Assembly (NCBI GenBank): GCA_963989385.1
Contig: OZ022514.1
Location: forward strand, 27,941,222 to 28,005,221
Direction of reading: 5' to 3'
DNA: 64,000 nt
DNA from: Ctena decussata
Lineage: Eukaryota; Mollusca; Bivalvia; Lucinida; Lucinidae
Shown: positions 10,048 through 19,639 of the stretch, in pieces
Layout of the letters: each line of letters opens with the position of its first letter
Position numbering within the stretch: the first letter of the stretch is position 1
Notes under the pieces: generated by a model
Databases searched by the model: none
What the model saw: only the letters and a program-made list of their open reading frames with translations
Told to the model about the DNA's origin: nothing
Program-made: the position numbers and the translations under genes

Positions 10048-10586
10048 AGGTAGGTTCCTGTACTTTGGAATGCATCATCATCTTGATGAACTTTCATCCA
10101 AGTTGTCGGAAAGCACTTATAAAAGGGAATTAATAAGTTTCACTGAAAAAATTAAATAAAAAAATTATTAGAAAAGTTGTTTTGCAAGGGATTTCCTAAC
10201 TCTGCTTCGCACACCAGTTAGCGCTATTTTTAGTTCGCGCCAAAAATAGATAGCCCAGCTGATGTGATTCTGCATTGCATTTTGGGATAGTTTTAGCCCA
10301 TCCGCCCTGCCAGGACCTCTAGGAGAGCTCACGTCAAGGGAAAATTGACCTTTGGAGAATGACATCAGAAATCGCGCATTTATAGACATAATACACGTAG
10401 TTATTTTTAGAACTGGAATTCCAACGAAAGAAAATAAACCAAAAGGGAAAACGACTATTTTCTTCAACATCTGACGAGTTCCTCAGTAGCAACAAATTCA
10501 GAAAAATAAGAGAATTCAATACTGCTCAGAAAAAGACGAAATTATTTTGTGGACATAATTGACATCGCTAGCCCAGGAACCTACCT
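10048..10586. mobile_element. TTAA-flanked MITE, copy 1
   Basis: A 539-bp element with perfect terminal inverted repeats AGGTAGGTTCCTG and CAGGAACCTACCT, flanked on both sides by TTAA (10044-10047 and 10587-10590). TTAA duplication is typical of piggyBac-type and some other transposases. An inverted copy lies at 55763-56278. It has no transposase. The peptide shared by the two copies differs only by amino-acid-changing substitutions, so it is not conserved as protein. Confidence 0.88.
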
Positions 10587-10640
10587 TTAAGACAGGGTGG
10601 AGGCTGTCGTAAGTTTAAGAAAATTTCGTAAGTGTCATGG

Positions 10641-10923
10641 CGGCCTCCATGTTCAACACTCGCTTCAGACGAAAAATCTGTGTTTACACCTACGACGAAC
10701 ATTACTTGGGGAAATTAATAATCCGCTTGGTTGTATCTAACTGTATTTAGGTTTCGGAAGCGATTAATGGGACGGTACTGTACCTGACGTTGCGAGGCAA
10801 TCGATTTTGATCGATGTAAACAAAACGCGGTAAGCATCCTAAAAATAATGAAATTAACTCTGTTGATGCATTCTTGTACAAGATTTTGAATGCTTTAAGT
10901 TTTCTAAACGTCGCTTGCAGTTT
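10641..10923. other. No gene recognised
   Basis: Short unassigned stretch between the TTAA element and the gypsy element. No open frame or repeat identified. Confidence 0.5.
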
Positions 10924-10928
10924 AATCT

Positions 10929-11168
10929 TGTAGTGTCCGAGTGTAGGCTGTTATGTAATATATCACGGATTTAACCACAGTCAATAACTCATTTAAGATT
11001 ATATACTTTTATTACAAACTACAGCATACATAAAGAAACAAGAACTGAACTCTACTAACTAACGCTATTAAAGAGGCAACATGGATATATATATATTTTC
11101 AAAGTGTATCTTTCTGTTAGAGGCTCAGTAAGGGTAATCATTATAATATTTATTAAACAAACACTACA
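10929..11168 (-). repeat. 3' LTR of the gypsy element
   Basis: 240 bp, with TG...CA ends and 7-bp inverted termini TGTAGTG/CACTACA. It matches the 5' LTR at every position I compared. Preceded on the plus strand by target duplication AATCT (10924-10928). Confidence 0.97.
11008..11013 (-). terminator. Candidate polyadenylation signal in 3' LTR
   Basis: AATAAA on the minus strand within GTAATAAAAGTAT. In the 3' LTR this would set the transcript end. The assignment rests only on motif and position; a second AATAAA lies nearer the LTR start. Confidence 0.5.
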
Positions 11169-11170
11169 CA

Positions 11171-11183
11171 TTCTCTTTCCCCC
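11171..11183 (-). promoter_or_regulatory. Polypurine tract (plus-strand primer site)
   Basis: On the minus strand the tract reads GGGGGAAAGAGAA. It lies two bases upstream of the 3' LTR, the usual place for plus-strand DNA priming in LTR retrotransposons. Confidence 0.88.
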
Positions 11184-11792
11184 TACAATAAAATAAAACT
11201 TATTTTATTTTTTTATATAGTACTATTTTTTATTACATGAAATGTCAATTCACTGCAAATACCAATTATACGGTAATTCCAATTAGAGGAGACATATGAT
11301 AAATGTTCCAAAACTTCAAGTTTGTTTCTTATCTTACATTAACCTTGTGTTTCCTCACAAGTCCATTAAAACATAATGTTGTCGACATGAGAATGTTATG
11401 GTAACGGTTTCTTAACAACACCCTACTTATATTTCAGCTTCATAATTACTTCTAAGCTATAACTGTCAAAAACTCCCAGATAAAAAGTGAATAATTCCTA
11501 CATTGTCTCTGAGCCTCTGATAAAGCAATTATTTCATTCATGGTTTTGATAACATGTCTTAGAATTTCTCACAGTTAGGTTCATGAATAAAATACCACAC
11601 ACACATTGTGTCATGTAGAGTAGGTTAGAGTACATTGACCTGGCTGATATGTCCTTGAGAATCAAAGCAAACAGCTGATATTTTCAGAAGGCAAAGAAAA
11701 ACACTATTAAACCAAAACAACAGCGTTTTAAGAAATTTGAAAATCCAAATAAATGCAGATTATACTGAATACACTGTATACATATAATTACA
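11184..11792 (-). other. 3' non-coding segment of the gypsy element
   Basis: About 0.6 kb between the gag-pol stop and the polypurine tract. No env-like or accessory frame of useful length is visible. AT-rich. Confidence 0.75.
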
Positions 11793-14700
11793 CTACTTCA
11801 TCACAAAGTCTTTGAATTTTTCAGGCATTCTTCTTTCTCCTGCCGATCTAGTGTTATATTTCACAGATTTGGTTAAAGGCACATCAACATTATTTTGATC
11901 ATTTAGGGCTGGTGTTGTCAAAGTCGGAAGCGGTTCCGATTCCGGCTCGGTTGAAGGTATATCATTACCAGCAAATGTTTCTGACTCGCTAGGCGCCTCC
12001 CTGTCATGAAACTTTCTCATATGCGTCACGTTTCGCCTATACCTGACACCCTGGTCAGATTCAACTAAAACGCTATTTCCTGTCTTATTAAGCACTGTAA
12101 ACGGTTGTGGCTTAAAATTTGTACTGAATTTATTTTCAGCTTTCTGTTTTAGCAATACCGTATCACCGGATTTAATATTGCTTGGTTGTGCATTTCGTCG
12201 CGCGTCACTGTAAATTTTTCCTTTTTCTTTTTGTTCCGCATCACGATCGCGAATTTCCTGATCATCCAAACTATAATCTTGCAATTGCGGTAATTTCGTC
12301 TTTATTTTTCGTCCAAATAGCATTTCAGCAGGGCTTACTCCTGTTGTGGAGTGTGGCGTGCTCCTATACATGAGTAAATAATTGTCAAGATCTGCTTTCC
12401 AATCGCGCTTTTGCGACTGAGCAATGCGGATCCGTTTAAGAATGGATCGGTTTTCTCGTTCTACCTGACCTTGGGCAGGACTCCAATATGGGCTTATCCT
12501 TCGATGAGTAATACCAAGTTCTCGCATAAAATTTTGAAAATGGTCACTCAGGAACTGACTTCCGTTATCAGTTTGTATGAGGTCAGGAATTCCATGTGTA
12601 ACAAACATTTTCCACATTTGGGTTGTAATCTTTTCTGCAGCGGTATTTTTCATAATGGCGATCTCGAAAAACCGACTATATAGGTCGACTAAAACGAAAA
12701 CCGAGTTACCATCAGGCAACACCCCTAATAAATCCGCTGATAAATGCTTCCAAGGACCGGAAGGTAGGTCTGTACGTACCATGGGTTCAGGCTTAGTTGG
12801 CTGACTGACCAACTGACAACCATAACAACTTGTACAAAATTTTTCTATCTCTTTGTCAATAGCAGGCCACCAAGCTACAGTTCTAAGTCGTCTTTTCATA
12901 GAAACTATACCTGGATGCCCGTCATGACCCAACTCTAAAATTTGTTGTCTCAAACTTTTTGGTATGACAATACGGGTCCCTCGTAGAACAAGCTTACCTA
13001 TAGCAGACAGCTCATTTTGCACTGGCAAATACTCTTTGTAAGGTAACTTATACCATTTTCCATTTAATAAGCATTCTTGTACTGCCAAAAGTTCGGGATC
13101 TTTATGAGACGCTTTCTCAATTTCTCGGGTAGTCATTGCGATTGGCGTTGATTCACGTGCTACAAACTTTACATACTGGTCAGACTCTACTGATTCATGT
13201 GACTGAAAATTTTTCGCTTGATCTGACTTGCTTAATAATCTACTTAATGAGTCACTGATATTTTTACGGCCAGCTATATACCTTACTTTGAATTTGTAAG
13301 GCTGCAACCTTAGAATCCAGCGTTCGATTCTCGCACATGGCTTCGATTTTGGTGTGAAAATGAACGATAACGGTTTGTGATCGGTGAGCAACTCAAAATC
13401 GGTACCGTATAGATATGCATGGAATCTTTCACACCCCCATACGAGACTTAATGCCTCTTTTTCGGTTTGTGAGTATCTGCGCTCTGTATCAGACAAGCTT
13501 CGGCTTGCATACGAGATGACTCGATACTCATCACCCTGTTTTTGAGTTAGAACACACCCTAACCCTACGGGGCTGGCATCCGCGATAACCTGCGTTGGAG
13601 CCGATTTATTAAAATAGCCCAAAGTTTCGGCTTTAGCTAAATGTTTTTTTAATTGCTCAAACGAATTTTGTTCATCTTGGCCCCATTTAAAGACTGTGTT
13701 CTTGCGAGTCAGTTTACGCAACGGCGCCGATAAAGTCGCAAGATCAGGGATGAACCTCGCACTGTACTGCACTAAACCCAGGAAACTCCTTACTTCAGAA
13801 GCATTCATAGGCTCTCGTGCATTCAATACGGCAGTAACCTTAGCCTCCGTCGGACCGACTCCGTGCTCGGACAACACGTGACCCATGAACTCTAATTTAG
13901 GCAAATTAAATTCACATTTATCCCGGTTTAATGTAATTCCCTTCTCCTGAAGCACAGTAAGCACTTTGTGAAGCCTCTCATCGTGTTCCTTCTGGGTTGA
14001 AGCATGAATAATGATGTCATCCAGAATATTTTGGACTCCTTCGCAACCTTGGAGAATTTGTTGTATGACCTTTTGAAACATTTCCACTGCACAGCTTATA
14101 CCAAAATTTAACCGTTTATAACGATAAAACCCCTTATGTGTTATAAATGTTGTTATCTCACGGGAATCGGGTTCAAGCTCAATCTGATGGTATGCCCACT
14201 GAATATCTATCTTACTGAAAATTTTAGACTCGTTCATATCCTGTAAGAGTTCATCAATTGTGGGAATTGGATGGTGTATTCTTTTCACTGCTTGATTTGC
14301 TTGTCTCATATCCACGCATAATCGTATGTCCCCATTAGGTTTAGGTGCTATAACTACAGGTGATATCCAGTCACACGGTTCATTTACTTTCTCAATGATG
14401 TCAAGCTTTTCTAATTCATCCAGTTTATCACTCAACTTGTCTCTTAAACTGAATGGAACTCGTCTCAAATTTTGAATAACTGGATCAACATTTTTATCTA
14501 TCGGAATTTTTAGTTGAAAGTCTTTCAGCTTTCCAAAGCCTTCAAAACATTTTGAATACTTCTTAAATATTTGTTCATTTGTCGTAGAAGAGTTTATAAC
14601 ATTTACCTCAGGTCCCAGCTTTAGTACTCCAAGCTTCAAAGCAGTATCTCTTCCTAATAAAGAACTTCCTTTTCCTTCAATCACAATAAATTCCACATGT

Positions 14701-15851
14701 TTCAATTCATTTTCATTTATTCCAATGTCAGCCCGAAATGTCCCTGCAACAGGTAGCGGCTTACTACTTCCATATGCGTAAATATTCTTTGAAATCTTCC
14801 TGGTCTTACACTTTATTTTCTGTTCTTTTAATTTATCCGATGTATGTTTATCTACAATGTTACAGCTTGCTCCTGAGTCTATTAACATATTTAAGCTCAC
14901 TCCGCCAACTTGAACAGTTATTTTTGAACTGGTTGAGTCATTTTCATCGGTAATTACAAAAGTATATTCCTCCTGATCGCTTTCACTTTCAGTTGTTTCT
15001 TCACATTGAATATGTCTTACTTTTTTCTTTCGAGTTACATCTCTTTTTCCTTCCTTTCTGGATTCTTTCACTGTTTTTGTTTTGCACATTTTCTGAAAAT
15101 GATTCATTCCTTTACATTTCCTGCATTGTTTCCCCTTAGCTGGACAGTTTGGATCTTTTGAGAAATGTCCCTTTAAACCACAACTATAGCAAATCATATC
15201 CTCATGCTTCTTATTGTAATTATTTGCCTTTTTCTTAGTGTAAGACTGTTTTTCTTTGAAAGAAATTTTGTTGAGCTCTAGTGCTGCACCTTCTATTGAA
15301 GTCGCCTGTTGTTCGGAGTCTTCGAATGCTTTTGCAATATCCCTAAGCTGTTGTAATGTCAAATCACGTCCTTTTTGAAGTAGTTTTCTTCTTAATTCAT
15401 GTTGTCTACATTTCTCTATAACTTGGTCCCTGATTTGTTCTTCAACTGCGGCGGCATCATCTCCAAATTCGCACGTCTCTGCTTTCTGTCGTAAACGTAC
15501 GATAAACTGTTCTATCGTTTCTCCCTGGTTTTGTGTTGTACATCGAAATTTATGTCTTTCAAATGGAACGTTGGACTGAGGGTTGAAGTATGAATTCAGT
15601 GCATCGACCGCCTTGACATACACATTGTCCCCTGCCCCTTCAGGAAGGGTGAAGAAAATGTCCTGTACATTCATTCCCGCAGAATGTAAAAGTAAAGACT
15701 TTTTCTGCTGATTCTGTGTTACTCCTTTACCACCCGCATATAGTTCAAATGCCCGCAACCATCTTTTCCACCTTGCGGAAATTCCATTTGTATCCAAACA
15801 ATCAAACGGTGGCATAGTCTGTATATCCTGCAAAGCGACAGCCATTTTCAA
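11793..15851 (-). CDS. Gag-Pol polyprotein of Ty3/gypsy retrotransposon
   Basis: A single 1352-residue frame encodes the structural and replication proteins of the element. Gag-like region: about residues 20-200. Two zinc knuckles: C221-C236 (CX2CX4HX6C) and C243-C256 (canonical CX2CX4HX4C). Aspartic protease: LIDSGAS, D325. Reverse transcriptase: about 455-660, with D549 in FSKIDIQWAYHQ and the D611-D612 pair in NILDDIIIH. RNase H: about 750-875, with D758, the QTEKEA glutamates and D824. Integrase: zinc-binding H976/H979 with C1006/C1009, then D1040, D1095 and E1131, a D,D-35-E triad with exact spacing. A basic region near 1230-1280 may be a GPY/F-like module; no chromodomain. Gag and Pol are fused without frameshift or stop, so protease processing is presumed. 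The first ATG was taken as start; M3 is an alternative. All catalytic residues are present, so it may be active. Confidence 0.96.
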   Translation of the reverse strand: MKMAVALQDIQTMPPFDCLDTNGISARWKRWLRAFELYAGGKGVTQNQQKKSLLLHSAGMNVQDIFFTLPEGAGDNVYVKAVDALNSYFNPQSNVPFERHKFRCTTQNQGETIEQFIVRLRQKAETCEFGDDAAAVEEQIRDQVIEKCRQHELRRKLLQKGRDLTLQQLRDIAKAFEDSEQQATSIEGAALELNKISFKEKQSYTKKKANNYNKKHEDMICYSCGLKGHFSKDPNCPAKGKQCRKCKGMNHFQKMCKTKTVKESRKEGKRDVTRKKKVRHIQCEETTESESDQEEYTFVITDENDSTSSKITVQVGGVSLNMLIDSGASCNIVDKHTSDKLKEQKIKCKTRKISKNIYAYGSSKPLPVAGTFRADIGINENELKHVEFIVIEGKGSSLLGRDTALKLGVLKLGPEVNVINSSTTNEQIFKKYSKCFEGFGKLKDFQLKIPIDKNVDPVIQNLRRVPFSLRDKLSDKLDELEKLDIIEKVNEPCDWISPVVIAPKPNGDIRLCVDMRQANQAVKRIHHPIPTIDELLQDMNESKIFSKIDIQWAYHQIELEPDSREITTFITHKGFYRYKRLNFGISCAVEMFQKVIQQILQGCEGVQNILDDIIIHASTQKEHDERLHKVLTVLQEKGITLNRDKCEFNLPKLEFMGHVLSEHGVGPTEAKVTAVLNAREPMNASEVRSFLGLVQYSARFIPDLATLSAPLRKLTRKNTVFKWGQDEQNSFEQLKKHLAKAETLGYFNKSAPTQVIADASPVGLGCVLTQKQGDEYRVISYASRSLSDTERRYSQTEKEALSLVWGCERFHAYLYGTDFELLTDHKPLSFIFTPKSKPCARIERWILRLQPYKFKVRYIAGRKNISDSLSRLLSKSDQAKNFQSHESVESDQYVKFVARESTPIAMTTREIEKASHKDPELLAVQECLLNGKWYKLPYKEYLPVQNELSAIGKLVLRGTRIVIPKSLRQQILELGHDGHPGIVSMKRRLRTVAWWPAIDKEIEKFCTSCYGCQLVSQPTKPEPMVRTDLPSGPWKHLSADLLGVLPDGNSVFVLVDLYSRFFEIAIMKNTAAEKITTQMWKMFVTHGIPDLIQTDNGSQFLSDHFQNFMRELGITHRRISPYWSPAQGQVERENRSILKRIRIAQSQKRDWKADLDNYLLMYRSTPHSTTGVSPAEMLFGRKIKTKLPQLQDYSLDDQEIRDRDAEQKEKGKIYSDARRNAQPSNIKSGDTVLLKQKAENKFSTNFKPQPFTVLNKTGNSVLVESDQGVRYRRNVTHMRKFHDREAPSESETFAGNDIPSTEPESEPLPTLTTPALNDQNNVDVPLTKSVKYNTRSAGERRMPEKFKDFVMK

Positions 15852-16041
15852 GGTCCGAATTTAATCAATAATCAATCACTGTAGAACAGAATCAATGTCT
15901 ATTAAATCAGTAACTAGTTCAATCCAGGAATTTAATCCAAATTAACGAATTTAATCAAAAGTTCCATTGCAAATCGAATTTAATCAATTTAATCAGTTTT
16001 ATTCGTATTTAAACAATTTCATTGTTCAGTGCTATTCATTT
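15852..16041 (-). other. 5' leader of the gypsy element
   Basis: The untranslated leader between the primer-binding site and the gag start. It holds four copies of GAATTTAATC on the plus strand (15857, 15928, 15947, 15976), in the same orientation. Such repeats in a leader could serve in packaging or translation; no function is shown. Confidence 0.7.
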
Positions 16042-16053
16042 TCCTCGTCGCCA
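16042..16053 (-). promoter_or_regulatory. Primer-binding site, tRNA-Ser(GCT) type
   Basis: On the minus strand TGGCGACGAGGA lies 3 nt inside the 5' LTR. It is complementary to the 3' end of a tRNA ending TCCTCGTCG-CCA. Animal tRNA-Ser(GCU) has this acceptor sequence, by recall. The match is 12 nt. Confidence 0.85.
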
Positions 16054-16056
16054 ATA

Positions 16057-16296
16057 TGTAGTGTCCGAGTGTAGGCTGTTATGTAATATATCACGGATTT
16101 AACCACAGTCAATAACTCATTTAAGATTATATACTTTTATTACAAACTACAGCATACATAAAGAAACAAGAACTGAACTCTACTAACTAACGCTATTAAA
16201 GAGGCAACATGGATATATATATATTTTCAAAGTGTATCTTTCTGTTAGAGGCTCAGTAAGGGTAATCATTATAATATTTATTAAACAAACACTACA
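16057..16296 (-). repeat. 5' LTR of the gypsy element
   Basis: 240 bp, matching 10929-11168 throughout. Followed on the plus strand by the AATCT duplication at 16297-16301. It contains a TATA-like tract and so holds the likely promoter. Confidence 0.97.
16213..16224 (-). promoter_or_regulatory. TATA-like tract in 5' LTR
   Basis: An alternating TA tract (TATATATATATC on the minus strand), about 75 bp into the LTR. It is a plausible RNA polymerase II promoter element, assigned by motif and position only. Confidence 0.5.
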
Positions 16297-16301
16297 AATC
16301 T

Positions 16302-16911
16302 ATGCATTTCCGACGATGTACAGTCCTGCACAAGGTCAGTGCATTACGCAGAAGTGGGTGGGGGAACGGTGCCCTGGTATTACCTCACACTGAATGTCTG
16401 TATCCTACCACCTAAGATGAAACTGTTTCATTCGAGCCCAGCTCAGCAAATTAGCCCTGTCCAGGTTGTACAGGCTACCGACTATAACTGAGCCGCGATG
16501 GTGGTTTTAATGGTGGTGGTGGTTAAAGGGGCGGGGGGGGGGGGGCATCCGCCCTATCCGATCAGACTCTTCACTAAGCGCTTAAAGGGTAGCTAATGGT
16601 CTTAGCTACCTTCACGTGGACTTCCAAAAATGTTGCAATTTTGTCATGTGCTATTGAGATTATCCGTCTGATTGTATAGGGAAATAAGAGACCTAAGTGT
16701 TGATCTGCGGCTGTGATCACTTCCATAGATGGCTATTGTGACACGCGAAGGCTCTGCTCAGACTGCTTTTATGTGCATTCTGGTAAGAGCATTTGCTTGT
16801 CATTTATACCATACTGTTAAACATCACATGCTGTAGCCCATGTACATTGTATAATAAAACTTGCTATAGGCGACATTCTGCCGGGCCTGTCAGAATATTC
16901 TCAGCATTAAA
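16302..16911. other. No gene; decayed foldback A remnant
   Basis: Around 16540-16620 there are phrases of foldback family A (a CATCCGCCC segment, then AGCGCTTAAAGGGTAGCTAA and AGCTACCT). A G run lies at about 16535-16547. Nothing else is recognised. Confidence 0.5.
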
Positions 16912-17150
16912 TGAACCTCGACGCGAGAAAACCAACAAAGTGGTTGTGCGCCCAGCGCAGACTCAGCTCAGCCTGGGCATTTGCCCAGTCTGATCAGCGT
17001 CTTCGATAAGCGCTTAAAGGGTAGCTAAGGGTCTGAGCTACCTCGATGCGGACAGCGAAGACCCTGATCAGACTGGGCGGATGCCCAGGCTGATCTGAGT
17101 CTGCGCTGGGCGCACAACCACATTGTTGGTTTTCTCGTGCCGCGGCTTAA
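16912..17150. mobile_element. Foldback MITE family A, near-complete copy
   Basis: The ends are CGAGAAAACCAACAA on the left and TTGTTGGTTTTCTCG on the right. The inverted repeats continue through GTGGTTGTGCGCCCAGCGCA and into CAGACT..GATCAG-type arms. The central core is GCGCTTAAAGGGTAGCTAAG then GGTCTGAGCTACCT. About 240 bp; it folds almost end to end. Other copies are at 26842-27070 and 45484-45740, with a fragment near 27828. No coding capacity. Confidence 0.88.
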
Positions 17151-17372
17151 ATGGTTAACACTCACAATGGAGCATGAAAAGTAAGTCAGATCTCAAGTGG
17201 TCACTGGCGGTAACACGACATGGTGTATACATCTCCTCTTTTTCATGCAGATACAGGAACTCACAAATAGAGCTCGTTAAGTCACAGATAAAGTCTGTTA
17301 AGTCAAAGATAGAGTTCGTTAAGTCATACACAGTTTATTGCATAAAAAGCAGTGCCGAGAGGTATTAACAGC

Positions 17373-17433
17373 CGTGCATCAACAGGCGAAAAGCCTTGTT
17401 TCAACAAAGGTTTTCTCGCGCTGTTGATGCACG
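17373..17433. repeat. Short perfect-ended hairpin
   Basis: The arms start CGTGCATCAACAG and end CTGTTGATGCACG, continuing inward through a GCGAAAA/TTTTCTCGC segment to AACAA/TTGTT. The ~61-nt hairpin is isolated, and no family was recognised in the window. Confidence 0.8.
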
Positions 17434-18000
17434 ATGACAGAACTTTCATTATGCTTGTGCCGGGCCACTAAAAATCGCCATGCACTCTTGCCTCTCCCCT
17501 TTCGGTTAATTTACAATAATTGGTCGCGTGCTACATGTACCTGTTTTCTCATGACGTCATCATGCTTTGTACTCTTATAACGTCATACAGTACCGACACG
17601 GATTTCAAAGCCATGTTGTCCATTCTTACGATGCCAAATGGAGAGTAAATAAGTGTTAAATAAAACATGCATCCTAAGCTTTCAGTAACCAAGACTGCAG
17701 GACGGTATATGAATGGATCAGGCTTGTTCTGCATGGAACTATATTGCTCAAGGTATCTGCTTTTTGTTGATTAATTTACCATCTATTTTGCATCAACTAC
17801 AACGACCATCTTGGACACTTTTCCGAAATATTGAGGTTGAATAGGATGATGGCAGCCATTTTGAATATAATGAATGCTCTTGGGCCCGGAAGACTAATAT
17901 TAGTAAACAGATGCACCAGCGCGTTGGCTGTCAAACGGTGACAAAATAGAGTGCCAAGTTTTTTCTCAAATTTTAACGAATAATTCGTTGAATTATGCAA
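17434..18000. other. No gene recognised
   Basis: Non-repetitive as far as visible. Short frames only, without domains. Confidence 0.5.
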
Positions 18001-18153
18001 TAACAGCGATCAAACATTTGTTTCCAATGCATTAACATTTGCCAGATCCCTCGGGAGATGTTGAAAACCTCGGCCTTCGGCCTCGGTTTCTAACATCTCC
18101 CTCGGGACCTGGCAAACGTTAATGCATTGGAAACAAATGTTTGATCGCTGTTA
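18001..18153. mobile_element. 153-bp near-perfect palindrome
   Basis: The arms at 18001-18074 and 18079-18153 match with only a few differences and begin TAACAGCGATCAAACATTTG. The inner part is a CCTCGGCCTTCGGCCTCGG core. It can form a single long hairpin or cruciform. Probably a foldback MITE; no enzyme is encoded. Confidence 0.88.
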
Positions 18154-18825
18154 TTCGCAAACAGTGTGGGTCCAGATGAAGCGGCTCACAACTATCTAGA
18201 TATACACGGCTTGCCGTCTAGTCTTTGACAATATGATATAGCTCTGGACAGTGGACGGCGAAATGTATCGGAAGTATTTGCAGACGTTAAGGAGGCCGTC
18301 TCTAATTTCGATTGCGCAACGTTCTGCGCATTGCCGTCATTCGGTGCTCTGACGACATTCTCTTCTTACAAAGTGAGCACGATACGTCGGCCTGACATTT
18401 TCAACGTGATACTTTCTTTTGGCTATAGATCAAAATAAATTTTACAACTAATTTATGGCCGCACAGTGTGCTGGCGACTGCGTTTTGCAGTTACGTCACC
18501 GGTTATCATTTCCGGTAGCTGTCATCAACGAAGTGAAAGTAGAAAAAACAACAATGGAAAGAGAAGTTCCTGAAGAAAAAAAGTGTCGATCACAACAGGA
18601 CAAGGATTGAAAAGTCATCCAAGGTGGACGCGGCCAAATGAGAAGGTGTTTTATTCAGATCAGCATGATTTTTACCTGTCCCGTTATTTGCCAGCTTCTG
18701 GCAGCACCTTCAGACTTTCTCGGCTTCTTACCTCACAACGACCATTCTTGTTTTGATACATGTTCATTTGAAAATACCAAGAGCTCTTTCTTTACCGGCA
18801 GACTGAAGACATTAGACTTTTGCTT
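18154..18825. other. No gene recognised
   Basis: No strong repeat and no recognisable domain in the short frames. Unassigned. Confidence 0.5.
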
Positions 18826-19236
18826 ATATGTTGTAGACCCCCCCCAACAAGTCCCACCAGATTTTTTTCCGACCCCCCCCCCACCCCAGATAGATCTAGA
18901 TAACAAAAAGGTTATGACTCCCCCCACCCCCCATCCAAGCTACCCTCTACACACACCATATAACTTATTTTATGTATGACTGAAACTGAGACTTTTCTAA
19001 AAATGAAGACTCATGGAAGAATTCTGACATTCCCTCCCTCCACCCCAATATGCCAATTAAAATACATGACCCCCACCCCAAGGCATATTTATTTTATTTC
19101 CGACTCCCCCAGTGCATCAACAAAATTCCTTCAACTTATATGTTGTAGACACTCCCCCAGTCCCACCAGATCCCCCCTCCCCTAAGATAGGCGACAAAAA
19201 AGTTTATGACCCAGTCCCACCCCATCCCAGCTACCC

Positions 19237-19280
<44 letters not shown>

Positions 19281-19515
19281 ATAACCAATTTTATTCTTAC
19301 TGAAACTGAGATATTTTTTTAAAAATGAAGACTGGAAGACTGATGGAAGAATTCTGTCATCCCCCCATATACCTATAAAAATATATGACCCCACCCCCTG
19401 CTGCAAGGCTTATTTACATGTATTTCCGACTCCCCCAGTACATCAACAAAATTCCCCCCCCCCCCCTCCCGCCTCGAATGTACCAGGCCTACCCCCCACC
19501 TGTTAATAAATGACT
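18826..19515. repeat. C-rich repeat R5, tandemly duplicated
   Basis: Phrases recur about 310 bp apart: CTTATATGTTGTAGAC near 18823 and 19135, a CCCACCAGATCC/TTTTT..CCC segment, and a TTTCCGACTCCCCCAGT segment near 19097 and 19422. Long C runs and a (CA)n run at 19239-19278 are embedded. A related piece is at 8940-9082. Open frames here come from low-complexity C and CA tracts. Confidence 0.75.
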
Positions 19516-19639
19516 GGCCTCTAATATAAAATGTGTTTTCTGTGTGAACTCTCAGCTCATCTTCTCTAGCCAAGGGTACTAAGTCCACTTTGTTCCTAAT
19601 GTTCCACTGGCTGACAGCCTATTCATAAATCAAATTTCC

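Larger units (their letters stand above)
10929..16296 (-). mobile_element. Intact Ty3/gypsy LTR retrotransposon (5368 bp)
   Basis: A complete element in minus orientation. The two 240-bp LTRs are identical as read, and both begin TGTAGTG and end CACTACA. The flanking AATCT at 10924-10928 and 16297-16301 is a 5-bp target-site duplication. From the 5' LTR inward the order is primer-binding site, leader, one gag-pol frame, 3' non-coding segment and polypurine tract. All parts needed for an autonomous copy are visible, with no stop or frameshift. No envelope-like frame is present. Identical LTRs imply a very recent insertion. The lineage is Ty3/gypsy, from the RT-RNaseH-integrase order. It has no recognisable chromodomain and may be Mag-like, but that was not tested. 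Confidence 0.97.

Noticed and set aside
10168..10470. A peptide shared by both TTAA MITE copies (ending ..RSRVRKSLAKQLF) as a conserved gene
   Set aside because: In the stretch I compared, the two copies differ by seven amino-acid changes and no silent change. That is not what selection on a protein would leave; the similarity is at DNA level.
11184..11792. Env-like third frame making the gypsy element an errantivirus
   Set aside because: No frame of useful length, signal peptide or membrane segment was found between the pol stop and the polypurine tract.
14016..14030. ILDD as evidence that the gypsy RT is dead
   Set aside because: Both aspartates are intact and all other domains are open and complete, so a lineage variant is more likely than inactivation.
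19182..19406. Cys/Val-repeat open frame
   Set aside because: It is the translation of a (CA)n microsatellite.
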